Below, piece by piece: positions 13,021-22,596 of a DNA stretch of 64,000 nucleotides. Location of the stretch: assembly GCF_029873635.1 (NCBI RefSeq), contig NC_080423.1:90317191-90381190 (forward strand), written 5' to 3'. Numbering within the stretch: position 1 is the first letter of the stretch; the number at the start of each line of letters is the position of its first letter. This DNA comes from Malania oleifera. Taxonomy: Eukaryota; Streptophyta; Magnoliopsida; Santalales; Ximeniaceae. Below the pieces are notes generated by a model. That model had not been told where the DNA came from and searched no databases. It saw only the letters and a list, made by a program, of their open reading frames with translations. The translations under genes were made by a program, and so were the position numbers.

Positions 13021-13134
13021 ACTCAAATAAGTAATGAGGTTTCATTGGCGAGTTTAGTTGTACGTTTAAATACAAAAACTCAAATAAGTAATGGGATTTC
13101 ATTGGCGAGTTTAGTTGCAGGTTTAAATGCAAAC
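13021..13134. repeat. Tandem duplication, unit 57 bp
   Basis: ACTCAAATAAGTAATG starts at 13021 and again at 13078. The two 57-base units differ at only a few positions, and both carry TTTCATTGGCGAGTTTAGTT. The repeat length is a multiple of three, so an open frame on the plus strand runs through both copies. I do not consider that frame a gene. Confidence 0.85.
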
Positions 13135-14046
13135 TAATTCAGGTTGGATTGTCTTCAAATTTCTTGAGTGTTGGAGTAAAAAAAAAAAAAACAAATCACC
13201 CTATCTATGCCATTTTACAAAATTTTGCTAATTGACATTACAACAATTTTTTTTTTCTTCTCCTCCTTGCCCCTTTTTCTTCTTATTTTATCTTTATAAA
13301 TACACTCTTATCTCTTCCCTTCTTGAATCTAACACATTTCCTTTCTTTTTCTTTAACCTCATTCTCTCCTCTATTCCACAATATCTCATATATCCTCTTT
13401 TAAAAGAAGTTTATTGTCAAATGAACACCATTTTGGCTAGGTGGTCTTCGAGTCAAAAATAAAAATCCTTTTTTTATCTTCATCCTCTTTATTTTTATTT
13501 TTCAAAAAGCATCAACATGAAAGCTATCTCTTAAGAACATTCACACACTTAAAACTAAAAACTTTTACGTTAGGTGACTCAGATTTAAATGTCACAAAAA
13601 AAAAACATAGTCATGAGATAGAAGATGACTTACCTCCAATTTTTTGTATAGCCCAAGCTGAATAAACCAAAAATAAGCACCCTCACGGACCTTCAATTCT
13701 CCGAACCAAAATCTTTGTCAACAATTATTCGGACAAATTTTACAACTTTCCAAATTGAAGCTAATATTGAAAAAATTCATTTGTTCACAACAAAAAGTCA
13801 AGCCAAACAACAAGACAATTCTATATATTATTATGTTGAAAAAAATTTTTGTGCTTGTATATTACCAGACCACTTTCAAATCCACTCTATACAAACCATC
13901 GAAACCAAACCCAGACTGTACATTTAAAGAACCCCAAAAAAAATAAAAAAAAAATAAAACCATAAAACTCCAAAAATAAGAATCCCACTATAAAAGTGTA
14001 AATATTTATGGTGTGTTTGGATGCCCTTAAATTCTTTAAACAGTTT

Positions 14047-14141
14047 TTATGCGCTTGTAAACTGCGAAGATATGAACACAAAAAATTCATATAGAATTGC
14101 CATGATCACCGCGGCTAAAATCTGATCTTTTATGAAGATCA

Positions 14142-14187
<46 letters not shown>

Positions 14188-14316
14188 ATTAATGTTGGTA
14201 AGATCATTGAAAGGCCAACACTTGTGGTGTATGGAGAAGGAGACTTGGCTTCCATGGATGTCTTGCTCAAAGATCACTTCCCCAGCAGCTGATTTGAATT
14301 CTCCCGAGCTCCATTC
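14047..14316 (-). CDS. Exon 3 of the dioxygenase-like gene
   Basis: It begins EWSSGEFKSAAGEVIFEQ right after a CTGCAG acceptor in phase 0 with exon 2. It continues to a run of asparagines encoded by an AAT repeat, then KLIFIKDQILAAVIMAILY and a stop at 14047. Whether the natural stop is here or in a further exon cannot be decided without transcripts. Confidence 0.75.
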
Positions 14317-14587
14317 CTGCAGTCGTGCCACCAAGCTTAAATAAGTTGAAGAAAATAATTTACAAACTGATTTATAAACGTTAAAGCATAGCATTTAACT
14401 CTCTAAGACTCGTTTGGTTGTAAGAACAGTTTATTTTTTATTTTTTATTTTTGAAAAAATTAGGAAGAAATCGCTCACCTTACTTTTTAGTTTTGCAATA
14501 CTTATGTTAAAAAAAAATTTAAAAATAAATATTTTTGACATTGTTTACTAGTGGGAAATAGTTCTGTTTTTCATTTTAAATTTTAAA

Positions 14588-14628
<41 letters not shown>

Positions 14629-17600
14629 GTATGTATATGTATATGTTTTGGGCTTGAAAGTTAGTTAGCCCACCCAACATATGGCCCAATCTCAATATTG
14701 GGCCTCTCCATGACTCACAAAATAGCCCAAGTTAGAAAAGCATGCCCCCACAAATTTTCTACAAAACAAGGAAAATAGTGTTATTTACCTGGAACAGTTT
14801 TCCAAGAGTGACAACAATGGTGTCCGGGCCTGTTTGGAAACAGAAAGGATCCTGCCCTGATTGGACACGGAACTCATTTTGCTGAAGGAGAAGGTGGAGG
14901 CTCAAAGTTTGATCATTTGATTTGTAATTTTTCTCATTGACCGCTTGATCCTGTTTGTCCATGAAATCATGATCATGATTATATCTAAACAAGCTCAAAA
15001 TTGATGTTTTCTTCTGGATTTCTTTCTGAAATTTCTCATCCATAATTTCACAGAAAACCATGCCTAATTCTTGTGCAACTGCATCGAGTTTATTTGCAAT
15101 ATTATCCAACTTTTCCCTGCAAGCAAAAATTATAGTTTATCGAGAGCGCTTAATACTTATTAAGGTACATTTTTTTTTTTATAACTAGAATATACAGAGT
15201 GTTGACTTTTTGAGTCCGATCTCTATTTTGATGTTCACAAACACAAGTGTCTCATGTGTATGTTTAGTGTTTTAAACAGATTTACAATTCAGAATGCACG
15301 CACAGAAGAGGAAGATGGAAGCTAGAAATGACTTAAAGCTCACGTCATACTAGCATATTCCATGAAGAAAAGAGCAAAAAAGAAGAAAACACATTTTGAT
15401 GTTATCTGTATTGCATTTAATTTTTTATTAATTAGTCTGTAATGCATACATCTGCATGATATGTATTGATTGCTCAAACGATCTTAGATTGACCTTAGGG
15501 ACCTAACCATCCACATAAAACTTTTTTCAAAATTACCTAAATTACACAAAGGTTTTCAAAATAAATTAAGATAAAAAATTAGGGCTTAAAGGTCGACCGA
15601 CGTTCGATTCTTGATCTCAATTTAAAATCTCGGTCGACCAAACAAGTCAGAAGTCAACATATTGACTTCGTTTGGTCGACCATACTGAATTGAATGCACC
15701 GTCCTCAGTCGACCGAACCATTAACTTCTAACACTCCAACTACTTGGTCGACCAAACCTTGTAGTTCAAATTGACCTTAGTCGACCGAATCTATATGAAT
15801 GGTCAACCAATCTTTGCCTTGGTCGACCGAACCCACGAAGGGTTCAAAAACACCTTGATATGGTCAACCGAACCTCTCAAGTTGACTTAATTTTTAACCG
15901 CCAATCGTCATTAATTTTTCACTTAAATATTTTCAAAATGACGAGCGTGTTCCTCAACAGTCAGATTTCCTAAAAATCTATAAATACCCTCTCCATAACT
16001 CATATTAGCAACTTTGATTAGTTTTAAAAACCTCTCAAATTATTTCTTAATCAAAGTTTCCCCAAAATATTTTTCATTGCAAAAATCCTTCTTTGGAGCA
16101 AATTTTTTATACTCTCATTCTCTCTTCACTTTACTTACAAATTTTTTGGAAGAGAGCATTTAAATTTTTGGGCATTCATTTTCATTTTATTTGCATATAC
16201 TCTCACTTATCCGTTAATTTTTGAAAATCATTTTTGAGAGTACTACTTAAGTTTCTCCCAATTATTTTCTCGATAAATATTTTTGGGAGAAATTATTTAT
16301 TACACAAATATTTTTCTTGAGCTTAAACTCTAGATTCTTTAAACGCTTTTATTTGCAAAATGTTTGTTGGAGAACATATTTATCATTTATATATATTCAT
16401 ATATTTTTATTTGTTCAAAATTTGTTGAAGGGCAAAACCCTAGATTCTCCTATATTTTTATTAAAATATATTTTTGGAGAAAATTTCTTACTAGGGTTTA
16501 AATTTATTTTGAAAGCACCCTTACTCTACTGATGTTGACTTTTTGAGTCCGATCCCTGATTTTGATAATAACAAACCATAAGTTACTTATGTGTGTAATT
16601 AGTGATTAAACAAATTATAATTCAAACACACACATAAAGGGACTGAAAATGGAAGCCAAAGACGCATAAAGCTCATATGATCGGCTGTTTTCTATGAAGA
16701 TTAAAGAGAAAAGAAGATATAGAAGACATTTGTTTTTAATTTGTATTGCATTTAAATTTGGGCTGCAATATAATGCATTGCATGCATGATGTGGATGAAA
16801 AGCTTAATATGACCATAGACTGACCGTAGGGAACCAAACCAGACTTCGGTCGACCGACATTAGATTTTTAAGGGCATAATTAGGGTCAAAATTATGTTTT
16901 GAATAGCTCCGGTCGGCCGAACCCTTCTGGTAATAACCATCTTAGTCGACTGAACACGTAGGCTGAAAAGACTGAACCTCAGTCGACCAAACCCCTGGCA
17001 GTGTAAAAGTTTTGGTTGACCGAACCAATCAGAAGTCAACATGTTGACTTGACGCGGTCGACCATTCCGAAATGAACGTATCGTCCTAAGTCAACAGAAC
17101 TAAAATGTGTTTGACCCCCTAACTGTCCAATCGACCAAATGTGTAGTTCTTTTTTGCCACGATCACCGAACCTAGATGAGTAGCCGACCATCCTTTGTCT
17201 TCGTCGACCAAACTTATAAAGGGTTCAAAATCACCTTGCGACGGTCGACCATATCTTCAGTTCAAAATTGCCGCACTCGACCAAACTTGTTAAAGTGGTC
17301 GACCGAACTTCTCGAGTTGGTCAGATTTTTACCTTGGTTAACTGAGATTAAAATTAATTAAACTTTATTAATCTTTTTCCAAAATAACCTCCATGTTCCT
17401 ATCGATTATATTTTTTGCAATATCTATAAGTACCCCTTCATTTGTCTTAATTAGGACAAGATTAGCAAAAATCATTAAGAAAAATTCTCTGAAATTTTTA
17501 ATACTCGTACTCCTCTTGTTGCTCAAATTCTTTCAATCTTTTTCAAGCATACTACTCATACTCTCTTACACTCGTTTGTTTTAAAATCATTTTGAAGAGA

Positions 17601-19834
17601 ACATTTAACTAATCTTTGGGCATTTATTTTCTTCATCCAAAGCTTATACTCTCACTTTTTTTTTTTTTTTTGTGAAAATTTATTTTTGAGAGTTAGCTTC
17701 TTGGATCTCCCATATATTTTATTAATAAATATTATTAGGAGAAATTTTATATTAGTTATTTTTGAAAGAGTTGAGCACATATAATTTGTATTAGGAAAGT
17801 CTTATTGCAATCGTTCTTACACTCACACATACTATTTTTGCAAGTTCATTTGTAAGTAAAAACCCTAAATTCTCCTGCACTTTATCTGCGAAAAATATAT
17901 TTGGAGAAATATTTTGTTAGGGTTTAAATCCTTGAGCTTCCATCATTATATTTTTATTTAAGGATTATTTTAGTAAGAAAATCATCATACTTACATTAAG
18001 CTTCATTTCATATCATATGTGAGACACATCTGCTTAGCATAGAAGCATTCTTTGTTGTATGAAAAATATTTCATTTGATTATCTATTGTATTGGGTTGTC
18101 GGAAGAGGGAGACTAGCCCTGTGAATAGTCTCAGATTTGCTTAGATCCGGTTAGGAGAGCACCATACTGGTTCAAATCTGGTTAAGAGAACTAGGTGCAT
18201 CATCCTAGTAAGGTGTTGTAAAGGTTGAGGTCAGCCCTATTAATCTAACCTGGGTATTCCCTTACCCAGTAAGGAGAGGGAGGTTGTAAACGGTATCGCT
18301 CCACCCACAAGTGAGCAATCTTAGAAGAATAATTTTACTTATGAGCTTGAGATGGGGACGTAGGCAGTATTGGCTGAACCCTGATAACATATCTAGTGTA
18401 ACTTTTATTTTTTTGCACTTTCAATTTCTGCACATGTATGTTTTATGTTTGATTTATTATGTCCAATACATCTATTTAATTGTTTGAATATTTAATTAAG
18501 TTTATGATTATATAGAAAGATCCTACGCTTGTGTAATACTGTTTGTGGAATTTGGATTGACTTAGGAGAAAAGTTTTAAATACCAAATTCACCCCCTCTT
18601 GGTAATACACCAATTTCAACAACCGAGCACAATTCATATCATAAGATAGTGCATGTATTTGAGCTTTTAACGTGTACATTCCTGCTTGTACTTAAAAATA
18701 TTGCATTATGTACAAAAATGATTTTAATGTACTGGTTGGGCTCAGCCCGAAATTGAACTGGGGAATCTTAGCCTTGTAAGTGAGACTGATTCGGTTTAAC
18801 CTAGAAATTGAACTGGGGTGTCTCTGCCCCGTAAGGAGACCAGTTGGGCTCAACCTAGTAATTGAGTTGGGGTTTACCTTGCCCCGTAAGGATAGGTTGT
18901 AGCGGCTTTGCTCTGCCCTTTTAAGTAAACAAGGATAGTGAAATCTTTGGAGGGTTATGCCCAAGGCGGGAACATAGGCTGGTTTGGTTGAACCTCGATA
19001 ACAAATATCGTATGTTGCTCTCTCTGTCTCATTTATATTTCTACACTTAAATTTTCGCATGTGTATGCTTTCATTTATAGTTATAATTATTTGCATGCAT
19101 ACTTCTATTTCAAATGAGATATCTTGTTGGCTTTATGGGAAGTCAGCAGTCAACCGTGTTACGAGAAATCGTAGCAATAGGCCCCAACTCAACAGTGCAT
19201 GGCATGCCAGCCCATCGGCACCCTTGCTTGGAATTGGTGCAACCCTTCATGTCCACCCGATGCTTAGTGTGAGGCTTTGCGTTGCCATTTAAAGGAAAAA
19301 GTTACACCTCTTCTACCACCAATTGGTTTTAGAAGAACCGGTAGTGTTTAATCTTGACAAGTGGTATCAAAGCGAAGTCACGGGTTCGAGCGCTCCTAGG
19401 GTAGCTTCTGGGGGTGATTGTTGGCTTTATGGGAAGTCAGCAGTCAACCTTGTTGCGAGGGATCGTAACAGTGGGCGATAGTGCTTGGCGTGCTAGTCTG
19501 TCGACACCCTTGCTTGGAATTGGTGCAGCTCCTCATGTCCACCCAACGCTTAGTGTAAGGCTCTGCATTGTCGTTTAAAGGACTCTTCTATCACCAATTG
19601 GTTTTAGAAGAATCGGTAGCTCTTGATCCTAACATATGTTTTACGTGTATGCTTGCATTTATCGTTTTATTAATTACATACACGTTTGTATTATGAATGT
19701 GATATGAACTGTAGAGAATCAATATAAATGTTTAAATTAGTCGAAATATTTTTAAAACTCAATTTGCCCCCTCTCTTGGGATCACACCAATTCCAACACG
19801 AAGCTTGACCGAATCGAGTAGACATGCATTGTAC

Positions 19835-19865
<31 letters not shown>

Positions 19866-20706
19866 TATTATTATTATTATTATTATTATTAAAGCAAAAA
19901 AAGGCACTCACTTTTACCTTGAAAATCTCAATACTAATTTCTAAAAAATTTAATTAAAAATAGAAAAATATATATCAACCAATCAAGAATTTCTTGCACA
20001 ATTAAATATATAAATAATATACTTATTAATAATTCCTTACGACATTTATGAAATTTATTTAATAAGTTATTTTTCAAAGGGTGCATTCATTAAATGCAAG
20101 GTTGAAACATAAATTAATTGCATTATTTTTTTTCCCAAAAAGTTTAATTTTGAAAAATAATTGTAAGTCACTATTTTAATATTTTTATTCTTCAATTACA
20201 ATTCCATCCATCCTACCACGCATGCTATTTTGTTGATGTTGTGATAAAATATTTTTTTTTTATATAAATAATATATTTATAGTAATGACCATACATATTT
20301 AATGCGTTCTTTTTAAAAGAAAATATTCAACGTTCTCATAATGTCTAAAAAAATAACTAAGACGCCTACATATTTATTATTATAGTAAAAGGAAACACAT
20401 TTATTTAAGAATTCAATAAACTTATTAATATTTCATTTTTAAAAAATTAATTGTGAGTTTAATTTTTGGCATAAACTAATATTCACCTAGATAATACTAA
20501 GTTTTAAAATATATATTAAAATAATACCCTATGTATCGCCCGTGTCTATCGGTTATTTTATATATATATATATATGAATGGTCTCTATTTAGCATGGAAA
20601 AATTAAGTGCTAATTTTTTTGAATTAAAAATAAAACAAATTTTAAGAATCAATCAAAAAAAATCATACAATTAAATATATAAATTATTGGCCTACACAAT
20701 TTATGT

Positions 20707-20746
<40 letters not shown>

Positions 20747-22596
20747 GGGTTTTCTGAATATATTCATTAAATGCATGAGTTGACATATAAATTAATTATA
20801 TATATTTTTTATAAAATAAAAGATAACAAAAATTACATTTGTAATTTGTTACTATTATGCTTAAATTATAATTTTTATCCCATATATCTCACATATGTTT
20901 GTTATTTTTCTCGAAAACAAAACTTAAATATTATTTCATTTACAGGGCTTTTAGGATTCTAGAAGAATTATATTGTGTTTGATAGCATTAATTTCAAATC
21001 TTAAATTTAAATTTGGATAAATTTACATAAATTTCAATACAATTTTATGTTATATCTTATCTAAATTCGACACAAATTCAAATCTAAGGTCTTTCCAAAC
21101 ATATGATTGTAATATTTTATCTAATATTTGTTTTGGCGACAAAAAGGTTTCATTGTAATATCACATTTTCTTGAAATTTATAGTATAAATCAAAATAAAA
21201 ATATTCTCATTTGATTAAAATTTTACTTTAAGATGACATCTTACAAATTTCACAAATCAAATTCAAACAAAAAAATATTAAGCAATGGGCATATAAGTGT
21301 GTGTTTGGTATTGTTGTTATTTTTTCTGTTTTTATTTCCCCACATACAGCCAAGAAACGAATTATAAAAATGCATTTATATATTTATTATTATTTTTTAT
21401 TTTTATTCTCAATTTTTCGTTATTCGCCAACAAATTGAAATCCAAAATTATAGTTTTCAACTGTGTTGACAATTTGTTGTTAGAATTTAGAATAATTTTT
21501 TTGAATTAAATTATTCATTTTATACACTTTTAAATTAAAATCAAAATTAAATGGTCACATGAATTTAAATATAATTAAAAGGAAAATATACATAAATTTT
21601 AAAAAATAATAGTAAAGCCAATTATAAAAATATTTTTACTTTTTTTTATTGTTATATTCAATAAAATTTGTATTGTAAAGTATATTTTTAAAATAGAACA
21701 ATTAAGTAAAATGTTTATAATAAATTTTATTTGTATTATATTAATTTTTTAATGTGTATTATTTATAATTTTATTAATTTAAATATAGTTTTATGATATT
21801 TTTTTTTAAAGACGAAAATAACTGTTTTTAATTGAAAAATTTATAAATATTAACTAAATAAATTGCTGGTTTTGAATTTTTAATTTTCATTTTTAACTTT
21901 ATTTTTTTCTAATTTTTGATAATCATGCCAACGAGTTTCCTATATGGGTTTTACGCTACGGCCCAAGGGCCCAAGTATTGGGCTTGGGCAGCTAAGTCCA
22001 ACTTTCAGAACTTGTCAAAAGACTCGAAATAATAAAATAGAAAATATCGGTCTTAAAAATTCGGCATATCGGATTAAAAATTCCGGGCTATACCTGAAAC
22101 TCCGATATTTCCTGGCCCCGATAACTTGTCGTGCAAATTCCGACATCATCTCGTCAGAGCGAAACCACGCGAACTCCTCCACATTACGGTTGCGCATAAA
22201 GTAGTTTCGGCTAAACTTCGCCTTTTGTTCGACCGAGATTCCGAAAACCCATTCGGCTTCTTCGACCATAGACAACAATTCGTCGACCGAAATCCCGTGA
22301 CCTATGATTCGAACAGCACCAAATCGTTTAGCTGATTGCAAAAACCGGACGACCGCGTTTCCATTTCTTGCCACGAGTGACCGGAAATCGATTGTCGCCG
22401 GGCTCGGGCGGTGCGTACCTGCCGAAAAGTATGGCGGCGCTGGCAGAGTCAGCTCCGGCACTTGCAGTGATTTCTCGAGCTGCTGGGAGAAGATCTGGTC
22501 GTCGACGGCGGCGGATCGCGAACCTTTTGCCGTGGGGATGGGAGAGGGAGGCGGCGCCGAAACGGGTAAGCGAGCGCTGGTGCGTAAGGTAGCCAT
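14047..22596 (-). CDS. 2-oxoglutarate/Fe(II) dioxygenase-like protein, three exons, 366 aa
   Basis: Exons on the minus strand are 22596-22094, 15116-14789 and 14316-14047. Introns are GT-AG (donors CAG|GTATAG and CAG|GTAAAT; acceptors TTGCAG|GG and CTGCAG|GA). The phases fit, giving 366 residues, close to the family's usual 300-380. Residues about 65-170 look like the N-terminal dioxygenase domain (ATIDFRSL at 67-74, FGAVRIIGHGI at 92-102). Residues 168-200 match the helix linking to the jelly-roll core, and 237-290 match core strands (GPDTIVVTLGKLFQ, SSGEFKS). The iron-binding HxD...H is not evident: the usual KS..HR position reads KSAAGEV, and no HTD lies upstream. A polyasparagine tract (about 320-335) and a hydrophobic tail (about 340-360) follow. 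The family fold is fairly sure; substrate unknown, catalysis doubtful. Start: first ATG (CCATGG context) opening the frame. Confidence 0.8.
14144..14185. repeat. (TTA)14 microsatellite, coding for polyasparagine on the minus strand
   Basis: An uninterrupted TTA run of about 14 units lies in frame within exon 3, so it reads as AAT (Asn) codons on the coding strand. Length variation here would change protein length in single-residue steps without shifting the frame. Confidence 0.9.
14590..14645. repeat. TA / TATG microsatellite in intron 2
   Basis: Alternating TA (14594-14616) passes into four GTAT units. It lies within the 472-base second intron (14317-14788) of the dioxygenase-like gene. Nothing else was recognised in that intron. 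Confidence 0.85.
14789..15116 (-). CDS. Exon 2 of the dioxygenase-like gene
   Basis: It encodes residues 168-277, from EKLDNIANKLDAVAQELG through SLFRYNHDHD to VVTLGKLFQ. The acceptor is TTTTTGCTTGCAG and the donor CAG|GTAAAT. Its 5' phase completes the split arginine codon left by exon 1, which strongly links the two exons across 7 kb. Confidence 0.85.
15979..15985 (+). promoter_or_regulatory. TATA box of the outer intronic solo LTR
   Basis: TCTATAAATACCC lies about 110 bases downstream of the palindrome cluster, the same layout as the other long Copia LTRs in the window. It points antisense to the dioxygenase-like gene. Activity is not known. Confidence 0.55.
16533..18621 (+). mobile_element. 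Copia-type solo LTR (2089 bp) inserted in the older solo LTR
   Basis: It runs from TGTTGACTTTTTGAGTCC to ACACCAATTTCAACA. The flanking bases ACTGA (16528-16532) and ACCGA (18622-18626) match at four of five positions, consistent with a decayed target duplication. It has a dense GTCGACCGA-type cluster (about 16845-17330), a TATA-like TATAAGT (17425-17431) and the leader hairpin (18353-18383). It belongs to the same family as its host LTR (same first 20 bases), so a new copy landed inside an old one. Confidence 0.85.
18732..18893 (+). repeat. Three 54-bp tandem units in the LTR leader
   Basis: Units start at 18732, 18786 and 18840. Each contains a variant of GGTTGGGCTCAGCC, AATTGA(A/G)(C/T)TGGGG and TGCCCCGTAAGGA. 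Shorter or more diverged versions occur in the same leader position of the other Copia LTRs (42660-42770, 53100-53190, 33050-33190, 39600-39760). Confidence 0.8.
19125..19634 (+). mobile_element. TRIM (terminal-repeat retrotransposon in miniature), 510 bp, structurally whole
   Basis: Two direct terminal repeats (19125-19359 and 19419-19634) both begin TGTTGGCTTTATGGGAAGTC and end in CA. They enclose 59 bases holding a primer-binding site (TGGTATCAAAGC, 19362-19373, tRNA-Met type) and a polypurine tract (CTGGGGGTGAT, ending at 19418). Flanks TATCT and TATGT agree at four of five positions. There is no coding capacity, so mobilisation would depend on an autonomous partner. The internal segment also contains GGGTTCGAGCGC, which resembles a pol III B box. 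Confidence 0.88.
19838..19892. repeat. (TAA)n followed by (TTA)n, a self-complementary microsatellite
   Basis: About nine TAA units (19838-19864) are followed at once by about nine TTA units (19865-19892). A single strand can therefore fold into a near-perfect AT hairpin. It lies 40 bases outside the intronic solo LTR. Confidence 0.9.
19920..20810. repeat. Pair of diverged direct repeats of about 200 bp in intron 1
   Basis: 19920-20130 and 20590-20810 share, in the same order, AATTAAAAATA..., CAATTAAATATATAAAT, TTATGNNAT..., CATTAAATGCA and ACATAAATTAATT. They are interrupted by different AT expansions (the second has a long TA run at 20716-20743). The family is unknown; this may be an old MITE-like or intron-derived duplication. 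Confidence 0.45.
22094..22596 (-). CDS. Exon 1 of the dioxygenase-like gene
   Basis: It encodes residues 1-167 plus two bases of codon 168. It starts with MATLRTSARLPVS, a proline/serine/alanine-rich leader of about 60 residues that could be a transit peptide or simply disordered. It is distinctly GC-rich compared with its surroundings and ends at a clean CAG|GTATAG donor. Confidence 0.85.

Larger units (their letters stand above)
11144..14046. other. Intergenic DNA without a recognisable gene
   Basis: This lies between the Copia element and the last exon of the dioxygenase-like gene. No open frame shows a known domain. It holds an imperfect 79-base tandem pair (11169-11321), a 57-base tandem pair (13021-13134) and pyrimidine-rich runs near 13250-13500. 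Parts of 11330-12330 may be very old transposon debris, but I cannot assign a family. The last few hundred bases before 14047 probably include the 3' untranslated region and polyadenylation signals of the minus-strand gene. Confidence 0.6.
15200..19798 (+). mobile_element. Copia-type solo LTR (about 2.0 kb), interrupted by a second solo LTR and a TRIM
   Basis: The left end is TGTTGACTTTTTGAGTCC at 15200 and the right end CACCAATTCCAACA at 19798. Its own sequence is 15200-16532, 18622-19124 and 19635-19798. It carries a GTCGACC-type palindrome cluster (about 15590-15870), a TATA box (15979-15985), a 3 x 54-base leader repeat (18732-18893), the leader hairpin (18967-18997) and the terminal CCCCCTCTCTTGGG motif. 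The flanks CAGAG and CGAAG are only a partial target duplication. No gag or pol is attached, as expected for a solo LTR left by LTR-LTR recombination. Confidence 0.8.
15117..22093 (-). other. Intron 1 of the dioxygenase-like gene (6977 bp), loaded with LTR elements
   Basis: It is bounded by GT-AG signals and joined by matching phases. About two thirds (15200-19798) is a nested set of LTR elements in antisense orientation to the gene. The remainder (19800-22090) is AT-rich DNA with microsatellites and a pair of diverged direct repeats (about 19920-20130 and 20590-20810). No other gene was seen in it. Confidence 0.8.

Noticed and set aside
13232-13946. Several plus-strand frames of 60-76 codons
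   Set aside because: Pyrimidine-rich or AT-rich sequence with overlapping frames in several phases and no domain or conserved start context.
14047-14394. Exon 3 frame read as a separate small asparagine-rich protein
   Set aside because: The part upstream of the CTGCAG acceptor has no support. From 14316 it joins exon 2 in phase and continues the dioxygenase core.
19360-19418. Possible tRNA gene in the TRIM interior
   Set aside because: Only a B-box-like word and a primer-binding site are present. There is no A box, acceptor stem or anticodon arm in 59 bases.
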